A stretch of DNA of 64,000 bases from Mesorhizobium sp. B2-7-2 (GCF_006440775.1 NZ_VFTZ01000004.1:1-64000), one strand, 5' to 3'. Shown: positions 18,868 through 28,094, counted from the first letter of the stretch. Program-made: numbers and translations. Notes: a model not told the origin generated them from the letters alone.

Positions 18868-19869
18868 ATGGCAGGCAAAAAACGGCCCCTCGTCGTCATC
18901 ACGCGCAAGCTGCCCGATCCGGTCGAAACGCGTATGCGCGAGCTGTTCGATGCAAGGCTGAATGTCGAGGACCGGCCGATGACGCAGCCGGAGCTGGTCG
19001 CGGCGGTCAAGGAAGCCGATGTGCTGGTCCCTACCATCACCGACCATATCGATGCCGCGCTGATCGCCCAGGCCGGCGAGAACCTCAAGCTGATCGCGAA
19101 TTTCGGCAACGGCGTCGACAAGATCGACGTCGCGGCGGCCGCCAAGAAAGGCATCACCGTCACCAACACGCCGAATGTGCTCACCGAAGACACCGCCGAC
19201 ATGACCATGGCGCTGATGCTCGCCGTGCCGCGCAGGCTGGCCGAAGGCGCCAATGTGCTGACGGGTGACAAGAAATGGGCCGGCTGGTCGCCGACCTGGA
19301 TGCTCGGCCGGCGCATCTGGGGCAAACGTCTCGGCATCGTCGGCATGGGCCGCATCGGCACGGCGGTCGCCAGGCGGGCCAAGGCCTTCGGCCTCTCGAT
19401 CCACTATCACAACCGGCACCGCGTGCTGCCGGCGGTCGAGGAGGAACTGGAGGCGACCTACTGGGAAAGCCTCGACCAGATGCTGGCCCGCATGGACATC
19501 ATCTCGGTCAACTGCCCGTCGACGCCGGCGACGTTCCACCTTTTGTCCGGCCGTCGGCTCGCGCTGATGCAGCCTTCGGCCTACCTCGTCAACACCGCGC
19601 GCGGCGATATCATCGACGAGGAATCGCTGATCAAGCTCATCCACGACGGCAAGATCGCCGGCGCCGGCCTCGACGTCTACGAGCATGAGCCGGCGCTGAA
19701 CAGTAAGCTGTTGAAGCTCGCCGCCAAGGGCAAGGTGGTGCTGTTGCCGCATATGGGATCGGCCACGCTCGAGGGCCGCATCGACATGGGCGAGAAGGTG
19801 ATCATCAACATCCGCGCCTTCTTCGACGGCCACCGTCCGCCTGATCGTGTCCTGCCGCTCAGGACCTGA
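18868..19869 (+). CDS. D-2-hydroxyacid dehydrogenase (glyoxylate/hydroxypyruvate reductase type)
   Basis: The 333-residue enzyme belongs to the NAD(P)-dependent D-isomer 2-hydroxyacid dehydrogenases. The dinucleotide fold motif GIVGMGRIGTAVARR is at about 156-170. The catalytic Arg is in NTARGDIIDEESL, the Glu follows in the DVYEHEPALN block, and the His is in LPHMGSAT near residue 294. Closest by feel to GyaR glyoxylate reductase, which rhizobia use to handle glyoxylate; the substrate is not decided by sequence. It has its own upstream repeat and is convergent with the aconitase X operon, six bases apart. Confidence 0.85.
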   Translation: MAGKKRPLVVITRKLPDPVETRMRELFDARLNVEDRPMTQPELVAAVKEADVLVPTITDHIDAALIAQAGENLKLIANFGNGVDKIDVAAAAKKGITVTNTPNVLTEDTADMTMALMLAVPRRLAEGANVLTGDKKWAGWSPTWMLGRRIWGKRLGIVGMGRIGTAVARRAKAFGLSIHYHNRHRVLPAVEEELEATYWESLDQMLARMDIISVNCPSTPATFHLLSGRRLALMQPSAYLVNTARGDIIDEESLIKLIHDGKIAGAGLDVYEHEPALNSKLLKLAAKGKVVLLPHMGSATLEGRIDMGEKVIINIRAFFDGHRPPDRVLPLRT

Positions 19870-19875
19870 AAAAGG

Positions 19876-20289
19876 TTAGACGGCGGCGGTCACTGCGCCG
19901 TCCGAAGCGACCGTGACGGCGGCTCCGCGGTAGCTGTCGAACGCGCCGCGTTCGAGCCTCACCGCCATCGGCGTTTCCCAACCCATTTCCCGCGCTACGA
20001 TCAGGCCGAGCAGCAGGATGGCGTCCGGCTCGTGCAGCACTAGGGCGGCCGGCGCGCGGCCGTTGTGGACGAGCTCCATCAGCACCGCCGAAGCGGATGA
20101 CGAGCCGATCGTGCCCGGCAGGAACAGAACCCGGCCGGCGATGACTTCGCCATGCTGCGGGTGGCGAACGTCGGCGATACGCCCGGTGCTGGGGTCGACG
20201 CCGCCCCAGAAGCTGATCGGCGCCGTCAGCACCAGCGCGTCGCCTTCGCCCGCCTTGCCCGGCACCAGGATTTCGGCCCTCGCGCTCAT
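19876..20289 (-). CDS. Aconitase X swivel (small) subunit, DUF126 family
   Basis: The 137-residue product is the swivel domain of a split aconitase X, with the family pattern APISFWGGVDPSTGRIAD, GRVLFLPGTIGSSSASAV and the LHEPDAILLLGLIVA strand. Together with the large subunit it forms a [2Fe-2S] or [4Fe-4S]-type hydro-lyase. Characterised aconitase X enzymes dehydrate cis-3-hydroxy-L-proline (bacteria) or mevalonate 5-phosphate (archaea). The start overlaps the large-subunit stop by 4 bases (ATGA), so the subunits are made together. Confidence 0.85.
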   Translation of the reverse strand: MSARAEILVPGKAGEGDALVLTAPISFWGGVDPSTGRIADVRHPQHGEVIAGRVLFLPGTIGSSSASAVLMELVHNGRAPAALVLHEPDAILLLGLIVAREMGWETPMAVRLERGAFDSYRGAAVTVASDGAVTAAV

Positions 20290-21539
20290 GCCGCGATATC
20301 CGTGAAGACCGGCTTGCCGAGGACCGCGCTTTCGACGCAGTCGGCAAGCGAGGCGTAGAGCACCGCATAGCCGGTGTTGCCCGGCGCGTAATGCGCGAAC
20401 TTGCCCGAATTGGTCATCAAAACGCCGCCCGCAAGGTCCGGCATGATCGGCGTCACCACCACGCAGGTGTCGGCGACGATGACGACGCCGCTGGCTTCGA
20501 GCCGCTTCCGCCGGCCGTCCTGCTCCAGCAGGGCAAGCGCGTGGCGGCCGGTGCAGGCGTAGATCGGCACCGCGAGCCGCCGTCCGGCGATCAGCCGCTC
20601 CAGGCTGTCGAACTCGGCGTGCGACAGATGCGGGCTGCCGATCGCCACCGCATCGATGGTCTTGGTCGCGGCCGTTGTCGACAGGCCCGCGCGCGCCGTC
20701 GCCACCATGTCGGGCGTCACGCGGATCACCGCTTCCGGCTCCGGCCCGGCCAGAATGGCTTCGACGTCGGGAGCCTCGGGCGTCACGCCGGCAACGTGGA
20801 ACAGGCCGACCGCGCCGGACGATGCGGCCGCCGCGCCGAAGGCTTTCAGCGCGTCTTCGCCGGGATGAGCCGTCACGCCTCTGACGACGGCGATGGCGTT
20901 GCCCACCTCGCGGCCATAGAGGCTGCCCAGCACCGGCCATGCGATCTCCGAGGCGAGGAAGGATGGCGACAGGCCCGAGACATCGAAAATGAGCCGCGCG
21001 CGGCGGTTCTCCGTCCGATGCAGGCCGTAGTCAGGCGCTCTGGCAGTGATGGCGCAGGCAATGTCCAGGAAATCGCCATAGCGGTTGGTACGCGCGCCCA
21101 GCACCGAATTGCAGAAGACGACCGCGTTGGACTCGCCCCAGGCAACGTCGCTGCCGAGCGCGGGCCTGTGTCCGGCCTGGTATGGGGCGCAGGTCCAGCT
21201 CTGCTCGCAGCCCAGCTTGCGATAGGCCTCCATCATCCGCCGCGCCATGCCGCGCTGCGGCTCCTCGAGGCGGATGCGCGAGCAGCCCATCAGGTCGAGC
21301 GCCCCGACATTGAGCGTCGAGCGCACCGCGACCTTCGCACCGCCTTCGACCAGCCGCTCGGCAAACAACGTGCCGGAATCGCCGTGGTAAAGCGCGCCGT
21401 CGACATGCGTGGAGGCGATCGGGATCAGTCGCGGCGCGCCGAGCAGCCGGGCGCTTTCGGCGACGATGCGCATCGCCATGCCCGCGCCGTCCCGGCCGGC
21501 GGCGATCGCCTGTTCTTCCGGGCTGAGGACCAGGCTCAA
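20286..21539 (-). CDS. Aconitase X catalytic (large) subunit
   Basis: The 417-residue protein is the catalytic part of split aconitase X. Conserved cluster- and substrate-binding segments are visible: STHVDGALYHGDSG near 43-56, LMGCSRI near 83, SWTCAPYQ near 114, WGESNAVVFCNSVLGART near 134-151, ADTCVVVTPI near 361 and MTNSGKFAHYAPGNTG near 380. The separate-subunit form is one of several bacterial types; substrate (cis-3-hydroxy-L-proline or other) is not assigned. It overlaps the GNAT gene upstream by 4 bases, and the swivel subunit downstream by 4. Confidence 0.85.
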   Translation of the reverse strand: MSLVLSPEEQAIAAGRDGAGMAMRIVAESARLLGAPRLIPIASTHVDGALYHGDSGTLFAERLVEGGAKVAVRSTLNVGALDLMGCSRIRLEEPQRGMARRMMEAYRKLGCEQSWTCAPYQAGHRPALGSDVAWGESNAVVFCNSVLGARTNRYGDFLDIACAITARAPDYGLHRTENRRARLIFDVSGLSPSFLASEIAWPVLGSLYGREVGNAIAVVRGVTAHPGEDALKAFGAAAASSGAVGLFHVAGVTPEAPDVEAILAGPEPEAVIRVTPDMVATARAGLSTTAATKTIDAVAIGSPHLSHAEFDSLERLIAGRRLAVPIYACTGRHALALLEQDGRRKRLEASGVVIVADTCVVVTPIMPDLAGGVLMTNSGKFAHYAPGNTGYAVLYASLADCVESAVLGKPVFTDIAA

Positions 21540-22024
21540 GACAGCACCTTGCGCATGGTGATGGAGGTAGGCCTGTCATAGCCCGCATGCGACGTGCGCT
21601 CGGTCTCGCGGAAGCCGAGCTGGGCGAAGGCTGCATGGTTTGAGGTCAGTTCGATACGGGTCTGAAGCTCGATCGCGTCCATGCCGCGCTCGCGGGCAAG
21701 ATCCTCCACCGCCCGCATCAGCCGGGTTCCGATGCCTTGGCCCTGCAGCCGTGGCTCGACCGCGAGCTTGCCGACATAGAAATCCCGCGACCGTTCCAGA
21801 GCGAAGACACAGCCGACGATGCGGCCGTTCTCGACGACCAGAAACGCGGTCTCCCGGCTCGCCTTCGCGGCAAGCGCCTCCGCGGTTAAAAGATGCGCCG
21901 ATGACGGCGGGTCGATCACCCCGGCCATATAGGCGAAGGCGCGCCGGATCAGCGCGAGCAGGTCGTCCCACCGATCGAAATCCGCTGGAAGGCCGGTTAT
22001 GGAGATGCCGATGCCCTGGTCCAT
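21536..22024 (-). CDS. GNAT-family N-acetyltransferase
   Basis: The 162-residue product has the GNAT core: VGCVFALERSRDFYVGKLAV (motif D/A strand), the acetyl-CoA binding loop VEPRLQGQGIGTRLMRAVED at about 94-113, and the C-terminal N-H-A-A-F-A-Q-L-G-F-R-E-T-E-R segment. Small-molecule amines or protein N termini are typical substrates. It begins 4 bases after the moeB stop and overlaps the aconitase X start by 4 bases, so it is fixed within that operon. An amino-acid-type substrate linked to the AcnX reaction would fit but is speculation. Confidence 0.85.
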   Translation of the reverse strand: MDQGIGISITGLPADFDRWDDLLALIRRAFAYMAGVIDPPSSAHLLTAEALAAKASRETAFLVVENGRIVGCVFALERSRDFYVGKLAVEPRLQGQGIGTRLMRAVEDLARERGMDAIELQTRIELTSNHAAFAQLGFRETERTSHAGYDRPTSITMRKVLS

Positions 22025-22028
22025 GCGC

Positions 22029-22784
22029 TCAGACGGCCTTGTAGCGGATCGTGTCGAAGCGGGCCGTGAGCCCGTCATAGAGCAGCAGCCGGCCGATTAG
22101 CGGCTCGCCTATGCCGGTGATCAGCTTGATCGCCTCCATCGCCTCCAGCGTGCCGATGACGCCCGTCAGCGCGCCGACGATGCCGGCGACGGCACAGGAC
22201 GGCACCAGCCCTTCGGGCGGGGCTTCCGGAAAAAGGTCGCGATAGCTCGGATTGCGCTTGCCGTCGGCGCCAGCCTCGAACGGCTTCAGCACCGTCACCG
22301 AGCCGTCGAAGCGCCCGACGGCCGCCGTGACGAGGGGTTTCTTCTCGTCCGCGCAGGCATCGGCGACCGCGTAGCGCGTTTCGAAATTGTCGGAGCCGTC
22401 GACGACGATATCGTAGCGGGCGACGAGGGCAGGGGCATTCTCCTCCGTCAACCTCAGGCGATGCGATTCCACCGTGACGTTGGGGTTGATGCGCATGATC
22501 GCTTCCCGTGCGCTGTCGGTCTTGGCCACGCCAACCCTGTCGCTGCCATGGATCACCTGCCGTTGCAGGTTGGACAAGGAGACGGTGTCGTCATCGACGA
22601 TGCCGAGCGTGCCGACGCCGGCGGCGGCAAGATATTCGAGCACCGGCGCGCCGAGCCCGCCGGCGCCGATCACCAGCACCCGCGCCCGTTTCAGCTTCTG
22701 CTGGCCCGGCCCGCCGATCTCCGGCAGCACGATGTGGCGGGCATAGCGTTCGAGCTCTTCGTCGGTCAGCGCGGCATCGGTCAT
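22029..22784 (-). CDS. moeB: MoeB/ThiF-family sulfur-carrier adenylyltransferase
   Basis: This E1-like enzyme adenylates the C terminus of a ubiquitin-like sulfur carrier (MoaD, ThiS or similar). The 251-residue protein has the ATP-binding VLVIGAGGLGAPVLEYL (36-52), the GIVDDDTVSLSNLQRQV segment and the DGSDNFETRY motif. The zinc-binding CxxC pairs of E. coli MoeB are not there: the first is SYRD in this protein and the C-terminal pair is absent. A conserved cysteine remains in PSCAVAG. It is the first gene of the GNAT-AcnX operon, so the usual molybdopterin role is not certain. Confidence 0.85.
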   Translation of the reverse strand: MTDAALTDEELERYARHIVLPEIGGPGQQKLKRARVLVIGAGGLGAPVLEYLAAAGVGTLGIVDDDTVSLSNLQRQVIHGSDRVGVAKTDSAREAIMRINPNVTVESHRLRLTEENAPALVARYDIVVDGSDNFETRYAVADACADEKKPLVTAAVGRFDGSVTVLKPFEAGADGKRNPSYRDLFPEAPPEGLVPSCAVAGIVGALTGVIGTLEAMEAIKLITGIGEPLIGRLLLYDGLTARFDTIRYKAV

Positions 22785-22876
22785 GGCTGGACCATATCGC
22801 CGTGGCGAGGCCTTGTCAGTAAGCGCAAGGCGCGGCCTTGTCGCGTATACGCAAGTGCAGAACTCGGTTCAAAAGG

Positions 22877-24037
22877 TCAGCCGGTCGGCTCAACGTTGGC
22901 GTGATCGACGGTCAGGAACTGCGCCCGGCCGGCAAGGCTGGAAAACAAGGCGGCATCGGTGCCGGTCATGAAGGCCTGGCAGTTCAGTTCCTCCAGGATG
23001 GAGAACAGCGCCGCGCGCCGGCCTGCGTCGAGATGCGCGGCGATCTCGTCCAGCAGAAGGATCGGCGTCAGTCCCGACATCTCGCCGGTCAGCCTGGCAT
23101 GCGACAGCACGATGCCGACCAGCAGCGCCTTCTGCTCGCCGGTCGAACAAAGCTCGGCCGGCATCGACTTCGGCCGGTGCCGCACCACGAGATCGGAACG
23201 ATGCGGACCGTCCAGCGTGCGGCCGGCGGCGCGGTCGCGCTCGCGGCCATTGGCAAGCGCGCGGCGGAAGCGCTCCTCGACATCGACGGCCGGCGCAACG
23301 GCGACCTCGCTCTCCAGGTCCCCGGCAAGGCTGATGTCAGCCTGCGGAAACGGTCCGCTGCCTGGCAATCTGTCGATCATGGCGGCAAGCAGCCTTACCA
23401 GCTCGGCCCGCGCCGCGGCGATCGCCACCCCGGTCTCGGCCATCTGCGTCTCGATCGCGTCGAACCATGCGCCGTCGCGGGAGCCTTCGGTAAGCAGGCG
23501 GTTACGGCCACGCATGGCTTTCTCATAATCGAGCGCGCGCTGGCCATGGCCGGGATCGATCGCCAGCACAAGCCGGTCGAGGAAGCGGCGGCGGTCGGCC
23601 GCCGGCCCTGGAAACAGCCCGTCCATCGCCGGCGTCAGCCACACGACCCGCAGCCATTCCAGCATATCCTCGGCCGACCGCGCCGGCGCGCCGTTTATCC
23701 GCACCTTCCTGCCGCCTTCGCCGGCGGCGTCGCCGCCGGAAATTCCGGTGCCGATCTCGATCTGGCCTTCCGGCCCCTCGATGCGCGCATGCAAGGCGAA
23801 GCCGCCATCGCCGCCTTCGCGCGCCACATCGCCATAGGGCGCGCGGCGCAGGCCGCGGCCCGGCGTCAGGAACGAGATCGCTTCCAGGAGATTGGTCTTG
23901 CCGGCGCCATTGTCGCCTGACAGCACCACCGCGCCGGGCGCGAGCTCGAGCGACAGTGTCGCGTAGTTGCGGAAATTCGTAAGCATCAGCTTACTTACAT
24001 AGCTTTGCTGCCGAAGCTGTTTCGCATCCGAGTTCAC
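22877..24037 (-). CDS. recF: DNA replication/repair protein RecF
   Basis: RecF is an SMC-like ATPase that loads RecA at gaps with RecO and RecR. The 386-residue protein has Walker A GDNGAGKTN (41-49), the ABC signature STGEQKALLVGIVLSHA and Walker B ILLLDEIAAHLD, followed by FMTGTD. The N-terminal start is uncertain: a GTG at codon 14 (VSKLMLTNFRNY) fits the usual family N terminus equally well. It follows dnaN by 82 bases holding a family A repeat, in the standard dnaA-dnaN-recF order. Confidence 0.94.
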   Translation of the reverse strand: MNSDAKQLRQQSYVSKLMLTNFRNYATLSLELAPGAVVLSGDNGAGKTNLLEAISFLTPGRGLRRAPYGDVAREGGDGGFALHARIEGPEGQIEIGTGISGGDAAGEGGRKVRINGAPARSAEDMLEWLRVVWLTPAMDGLFPGPAADRRRFLDRLVLAIDPGHGQRALDYEKAMRGRNRLLTEGSRDGAWFDAIETQMAETGVAIAAARAELVRLLAAMIDRLPGSGPFPQADISLAGDLESEVAVAPAVDVEERFRRALANGRERDRAAGRTLDGPHRSDLVVRHRPKSMPAELCSTGEQKALLVGIVLSHARLTGEMSGLTPILLLDEIAAHLDAGRRAALFSILEELNCQAFMTGTDAALFSSLAGRAQFLTVDHANVEPTG

Positions 24038-24056
24038 GGCGACACATCAGGTCCGT

Positions 24057-24112
24057 CAGAGCAATTCCAGGAAAAGTGCACAGCGGTTTTCCGTCCGGAA
24101 TTGCGTCAAGAG
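24057..24112 (+). repeat. Family A intergenic repeat between dnaN and recF
   Basis: It reads GAGCAATTCCAGGAAAAGTG, CACAGCGGTTTTCCGTCC and GGAATTGCGTCAAG. GCAATTCC and GGAATTGC form the outer palindrome. It sits inside an otherwise compact operon. Confidence 0.7.
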
Positions 24113-24119
24113 ACTGAGC

Positions 24120-25238
24120 CTAGACCCGCATCGGCATCAGCACGTAGAGCGCGGTCTCGTCGGCCATGTCGTGGATCAGCGTCGGCGAGCCGGCATCGGC
24201 CAGCATGAATTTCGCCTCCGTGCCGGTGAGCTGGGCCGCGACGTCGAGCAGATATTTGGCGTTGAAGCCGATCTCGATCGGGTCCGACGAGTAGTCGGCC
24301 GCCAGTTCCTCGGTGGCGCTGCCCGAATCCGGATTGTTGACCGCGAGCGTCACTTGGCCATCATTGATCGAAAGCTTCACCGCCCGGCCGCGTTCGGAGG
24401 AAATGGTCGAAACGCGGTCTACTGCCGCGGCGAAGCTCTGCCGGTCGATGATCAGCTTCTTGTCGTTGCCGGTCGGAATGACGCGCTGATAGTCGGGGAA
24501 GGTGCCGTCGATCAGCTTCGAGGTCAAAACGACGCTGCCGATGGTGAAGCGGATCTTGGTGTCCGACAGCTCCGTGGTCACCGCCACGTCGGGATCGTCG
24601 ACCAGCTTCTGCAACTCGCTCACCGTCTTGCGCGGAATGATGATGCCGGGCATGCCTTCGGAGCCTGCCGGCGCGTCGATCTCGGCCCGCGCCAGGCGAT
24701 GCCCGTCGGTCGCCACCGAGCGCAGCTTCAATTTGCCGCCCACCTCATGCGTGTGCAGGAAGATGCCGTTGAGATAATAGCGCGTCTCTTCGGTGGAGAT
24801 GGCGAATTGCGTCTTGTCGATCAGCCCTTTGAGCGCCGCCGATTCCAGCCGGAAGATATGCGAGAACGAACCGGCAGAAAGCTCCGGGAAGTCGGATTGC
24901 GGCAGGCACTGCAGGCGGAAGCTCGAACGGCCGGAGGTGACGGTCATCGCATTGCCATCCTCATCCGTCTTCAGCATCACCTCCGCGCCGTCGGAAAGCT
25001 TGCGCACGATGTCGTAGAGCAGATGCGCCGGCACCGTCGTCGCGCCGCCGCGCTCGACCTTGGCGGGCGTCGCCTCCGTCACTTCAAGATCGAGGTCGGT
25101 CGCCTTCATCTCGAGGCTGGCGCCTTCGGCGCTGAGCAGCACATTGGACAGGATCGGTATGGTGTTGCGACGCTCGACCACGCGGTGGACGTGGTTGAGG
25201 GACTTCAAGAGATTTGACCGTTCCAGGATAACACGCAT
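24120..25238 (-). CDS. dnaN: DNA polymerase III beta subunit (sliding clamp)
   Basis: The dimeric clamp tethers polymerase III to DNA. The 372-residue protein has the three repeated clamp domains, starting MRVILERSNLLKSLNHVHRV and ending in the binding-cleft tail ETALYVLMPMRV. The frame is open to 25274, but the ATG at 25238 is the family start. It lies 200 bases downstream of dnaA across a terminator-like hairpin. Confidence 0.97.
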   Translation of the reverse strand: MRVILERSNLLKSLNHVHRVVERRNTIPILSNVLLSAEGASLEMKATDLDLEVTEATPAKVERGGATTVPAHLLYDIVRKLSDGAEVMLKTDEDGNAMTVTSGRSSFRLQCLPQSDFPELSAGSFSHIFRLESAALKGLIDKTQFAISTEETRYYLNGIFLHTHEVGGKLKLRSVATDGHRLARAEIDAPAGSEGMPGIIIPRKTVSELQKLVDDPDVAVTTELSDTKIRFTIGSVVLTSKLIDGTFPDYQRVIPTGNDKKLIIDRQSFAAAVDRVSTISSERGRAVKLSINDGQVTLAVNNPDSGSATEELAADYSSDPIEIGFNAKYLLDVAAQLTGTEAKFMLADAGSPTLIHDMADETALYVLMPMRV

Positions 25239-25351
25239 GACGAAACAGGCTCGCTTCAAGAATGAACAGGTCACCGGCAGGCGGCATCCCGTGAAAGCTC
25301 TGAAAGGCTTTCAGAATCTGTGTAAGCTGACAGTAAAAAGCCTGCAAACGC

Positions 25352-25389
25352 AAGCCCGCGGCACCGGTTCCGGCCGGCGGCGCGGGCTT
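25352..25389 (-). terminator. Hairpin between dnaA and dnaN
   Basis: AAGCCCGCG (25352-25360) pairs perfectly with CGCGGGCTT (25381-25389); on the minus strand it is followed by GCGTTTGCAGGCTTTTTA. It would end part of dnaA transcription before dnaN. Confidence 0.55.
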
Positions 25390-25438
25390 TCTGGGGATAA
25401 AGCCGGCGAAGCGTGCCGCCGGCTATTTCTGCGCCCCT

Positions 25439-26986
25439 TCAGGCCTGGTCGTTGATCAGTCTTCTGAGCAGTTCGAGTTCCTGCGCCAGCGTATTGTCCC
25501 CGCCTGAAAGGTCCTCGATCTTGCGCACGGCATGCAGCACGGTCGTGTGGTCGCGGCCGCCGAACCGCCGCCCGATCTCCGGCAATGAGCGCGGTGTCAT
25601 CACTTTCGACAGATACATCGCCACTTGCCGCGGCTTGACGATCGTGCGCGTGCGCCGATTGGACAGAAGCTCGGTCTTCGACACGTTGTAGTGGCGCGCC
25701 ACGATGCGCTGGATGTCCTCGATGCGCACCCGCTTCGGCTCGCCGGAGCGGTAGATGTGGCCGAGGATCTCGTCGATGCGGTCGATAGTGATCTGCGGCT
25801 CGAAGGACTGGCGGAACAGAAGCTGGTTGAAGGCGCCTTCGAGCTCGCGCCCGCTGCCGGTCACCGTGCGCGCGACATGCTCCAGGATCTCGTCCGATAT
25901 GTCGAGCGAGGTGTCGTCGGTCTTGGTGCTGGCGCGGCGCAGTTTCAGCATGCCGAGCCGCATGGCGAAATCCGGCGCCGACATTTCCAGCGCCACGCCG
26001 CCATTGAGGCGCGAACGCACGCGCGGCTCCAGTGATTCCAATTCCGAGGGCGGCCGGTCGGCCGCGACCACCACCTGCTTGGCGCTGTCGAGCAGCATGT
26101 TGATGAGGTGGCAGAATTCGTGCTGGATCGACTTGCCCTGCAAGAACTGCATGTCGTCGATGATCAAGAGATCGATATCGCGCAGCTGCTCCTTCAGCGT
26201 CAGCGCGTTGTTGTCGCGGATCGCGGTGGCGAAGCGCCACATGAAATATTCCGCCGTCAGGTAGACGACGCGCGACTTCGGGTTTTGCCGCAGCGATTCC
26301 GCGGCGATCGCTTGCAGGAGGTGCGTCTTGCCGAGCCCGACGGTCGCATGCAGGAAAAGCGGGTTGAAACGTACCGCGCTCGACTGCGATTCCGCCACCG
26401 CCCTGGCCGCGGCGAAGGCCACCCTGTTCGACGGCCCCTCGATGAAGGAGGAGAAAGTGTAACGCGGGTCAAGCGGCGACCCCAGCACATTGTGGCGGAA
26501 CTCCGGTTCCGCTGACACGCCCTGGCGAGGCGCCGGCGCCCGTTGCTCCACACGCCCGGCGCTCGCGGTGCCGTTGGCAAGCGCGGTATGCGTCTGCTTG
26601 GTCATCTTGCGCGCCGGCGCGACCTCGGGCTCGACAGGGTTGCGCCCCTGGCGCGTCGCGGTGCGCACGACGATCTCGATCTTGAGGACGTCCGCATCCT
26701 CATGCCGCCACAGCTCCGCGATAAGCTCGAGATAATGGCCGTTGATCCAGGACCGCAGGAAGGCTGTAGGCACGGAGATGCGAACAACGCCGCGGGAAGC
26801 CTCGGCGACCTTCATGCGACCGAACCAGCTCGAATAGACCTCGGCTCCAAGACGCGCCTTCAGCTGGGCCTTGACCCGTTCGAACTTCTGTTCCGCGTCG
26901 CTGGATACCGCCACGTCGCCCCCTCCGACAAAAGTTGCTGGAAATGGGAGCTCGCCTGCTATCTCCCTGTCAATGCCGCTCTGCAT
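25439..26986 (-). CDS. dnaA: Chromosomal replication initiator DnaA
   Basis: DnaA binds DnaA boxes and melts the origin in its ATP form. The 515-residue protein has the N-terminal oligomerisation domain (about 30-105), a variable linker, the AAA+ domain with Walker [18 protein letters not shown] and Walker [14 protein letters not shown], and the C-terminal DNA-binding domain with the signature [18 protein letters not shown]. The start at 26986 was chosen for AAGGGA just upstream; the frame is open to 27064. As in many Rhizobiales, rpsT lies upstream, and the true oriC may be elsewhere (near hemE in related genera). Confidence 0.96.
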   Translation of the reverse strand: MQSGIDREIAGELPFPATFVGGGDVAVSSDAEQKFERVKAQLKARLGAEVYSSWFGRMKVAEASRGVVRISVPTAFLRSWINGHYLELIAELWRHEDADVLKIEIVVRTATRQGRNPVEPEVAPARKMTKQTHTALANGTASAGRVEQRAPAPRQGVSAEPEFRHNVLGSPLDPRYTFSSFIEGPSNRVAFAAARAVAESQSSAVRFNPLFLHATVGLGKTHLLQAIAAESLRQNPKSRVVYLTAEYFMWRFATAIRDNNALTLKEQLRDIDLLIIDDMQFLQGKSIQHEFCHLINMLLDSAKQVVVAADRPPSELESLEPRVRSRLNGGVALEMSAPDFAMRLGMLKLRRASTKTDDTSLDISDEILEHVARTVTGSGRELEGAFNQLLFRQSFEPQITIDRIDEILGHIYRSGEPKRVRIEDIQRIVARHYNVSKTELLSNRRTRTIVKPRQVAMYLSKVMTPRSLPEIGRRFGGRDHTTVLHAVRKIEDLSGGDNTLAQELELLRRLINDQA

Positions 26987-27366
26987 GATCAAAGTCCCTT
27001 TGTCTTCTCGTACCCTTTTCCGCCGGGGATGCGCCTCCTGCATCCTTGGTCCGGCGACCCTCATTCAGCCGCGATGCCATTGCCGCCGCCGGCAACGATC
27101 GTCGCAACTCGCGCAAGGGACCAGCTGCCGGCTCCGCACGCCGGCCTCCGACAAAAACAAGTCAATACCTCACCCTCCGGCGAAAACGCCGGCGAGATAT
27201 CGACTGCCATGTACAATTACGCCAGTCCCCTACCCACCGAAGAGACAAACCAAGCCGTACGCGGAATTGCTCCACGTCATGAATTCCGCCATTTTGTGCT
27301 GGCCGATTCAGGCTGGGTCAGGGGCAAGAGCCCGTCCCTTCGATGGATGGACATTACCGAAATCGC

Positions 27367-27375
27367 TGTGGATAG
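27367..27375 (-). promoter_or_regulatory. DnaA-box-like sequence upstream of dnaA
   Basis: The minus strand reads CTATCCACA, one mismatch from TTATCCACA. It lies 380 bases before dnaA and immediately follows TTGCC, with TAATGT 18 bases beyond that, so it may overlap a dnaA promoter and allow autocontrol. Single-site evidence only. Confidence 0.35.
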
Positions 27376-27769
27376 GGCAAGGCCACATCTAACGGTTTTT
27401 TAACGAATCTGGTTACCGGACGGGGCTTGAAATCGGGAGCTGCGCCGGCAGGTTTTGACAAAGCCATTGTGATTCAAACCCTTTTCCGGCGAATATGAAA
27501 AAGGCCGCCCGAAACGAAATATTCTGAAATAATTGTCTTGACAGCTACTTCTCCCCCGCCGCTCGACCTTGAGCTGAACAAGCTGTGGACGACCGGCTGT
27601 AAGTCTCTGAAAAAACTGATGATTTTTTGCCAGGCAAATTTAGGCAGTTGCCGCGGGGAAGGCGTTCCGTTGTCAGCGGCGTTGAATATGCCGGCAAAAC
27701 ATTACTGGCGTTGGAATCACGTCGCAAGCGTTGCTCACGAGCAATTTTTTTAAGTACTTGCCGGCAAAC

Positions 27770-27798
27770 GAAAAAAACCCGGTCTATGCGACCGGGTT
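27770..27798 (-). terminator. Rho-independent terminator of rpsT
   Basis: On the minus strand AACCCGGTC, a 5-base loop and GACCGGGTT are followed by a T-tract (TTTTT). It lies 30 bases after the rpsT stop. Confidence 0.85.
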
Positions 27799-27827
27799 CA
27801 ACATCGATGGAGTAAGGATTAAGTCGG

Positions 27828-28094
27828 TCAGGCCGACAGCGTCTTGACCCGCTGGGCCAGCCGCGAAACCTTGCGGGAAGCCGTGTTCTTGTGAACGACG
27901 CCCTTGGTGGCGGCGCGCATCAGTTCCGGCTCCGCCGCCTTGAAGGCTGCCACCGCCGCGGCCTTGTCGCCGGCGGCCAGCGCCTCTTCGACCTGGCGCA
28001 CATAGGTGCGGACACGCGAGCGGCGGTTCTTGTTGATCGCCGCGCGGCGGGCGATCTTGCGCGTTGCCTTTTTGGCCGAAGACGTGTTGGCCAT
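27828..28094 (-). CDS. rpsT: 30S ribosomal protein S20 (bS20)
   Basis: bS20 binds the 5' domain and helix 44 of 16S rRNA. The 88-residue helical, basic protein starts [20 protein letters not shown] and contains the family [14 protein letters not shown] and [17 protein letters not shown] (here [14 protein letters not shown]) blocks. The ATG at 28094 was used; the longer frame adds 17 unrelated residues. It has a good promoter upstream and a strong terminator downstream, so it is a single-gene unit. Confidence 0.97.
   Translation of the reverse strand: MANTSSAKKATRKIARRAAINKNRRSRVRTYVRQVEEALAAGDKAAAVAAFKAAEPELMRAATKGVVHKNTASRKVSRLAQRVKTLSA

Larger units (their letters stand above)
26987..27827. 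other. 841-base dnaA-rpsT intergenic region (no convincing gene)
   Basis: This long region is richer in A+T than its surroundings in the part 27390-27750. Short frames exist on both strands but none looks like a known protein or has clear coding bias. It carries a DnaA-box-like sequence (27367-27375), a weaker one at 27584-27592 (TGTGGACGA) and the rpsT terminator at 27770-27798. It likely holds the dnaA promoter and control region, possibly with a long leader. Confidence 0.5.

Noticed and set aside
27046..27753. Small frames between dnaA and rpsT
   Set aside because: No ribosome binding site, no family pattern and no coding bias; region treated as regulatory.
26987..27827. Chromosomal origin oriC
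   Set aside because: Only one good DnaA-box-like site and no AT-rich repeat array; in related bacteria the origin is often away from dnaA.
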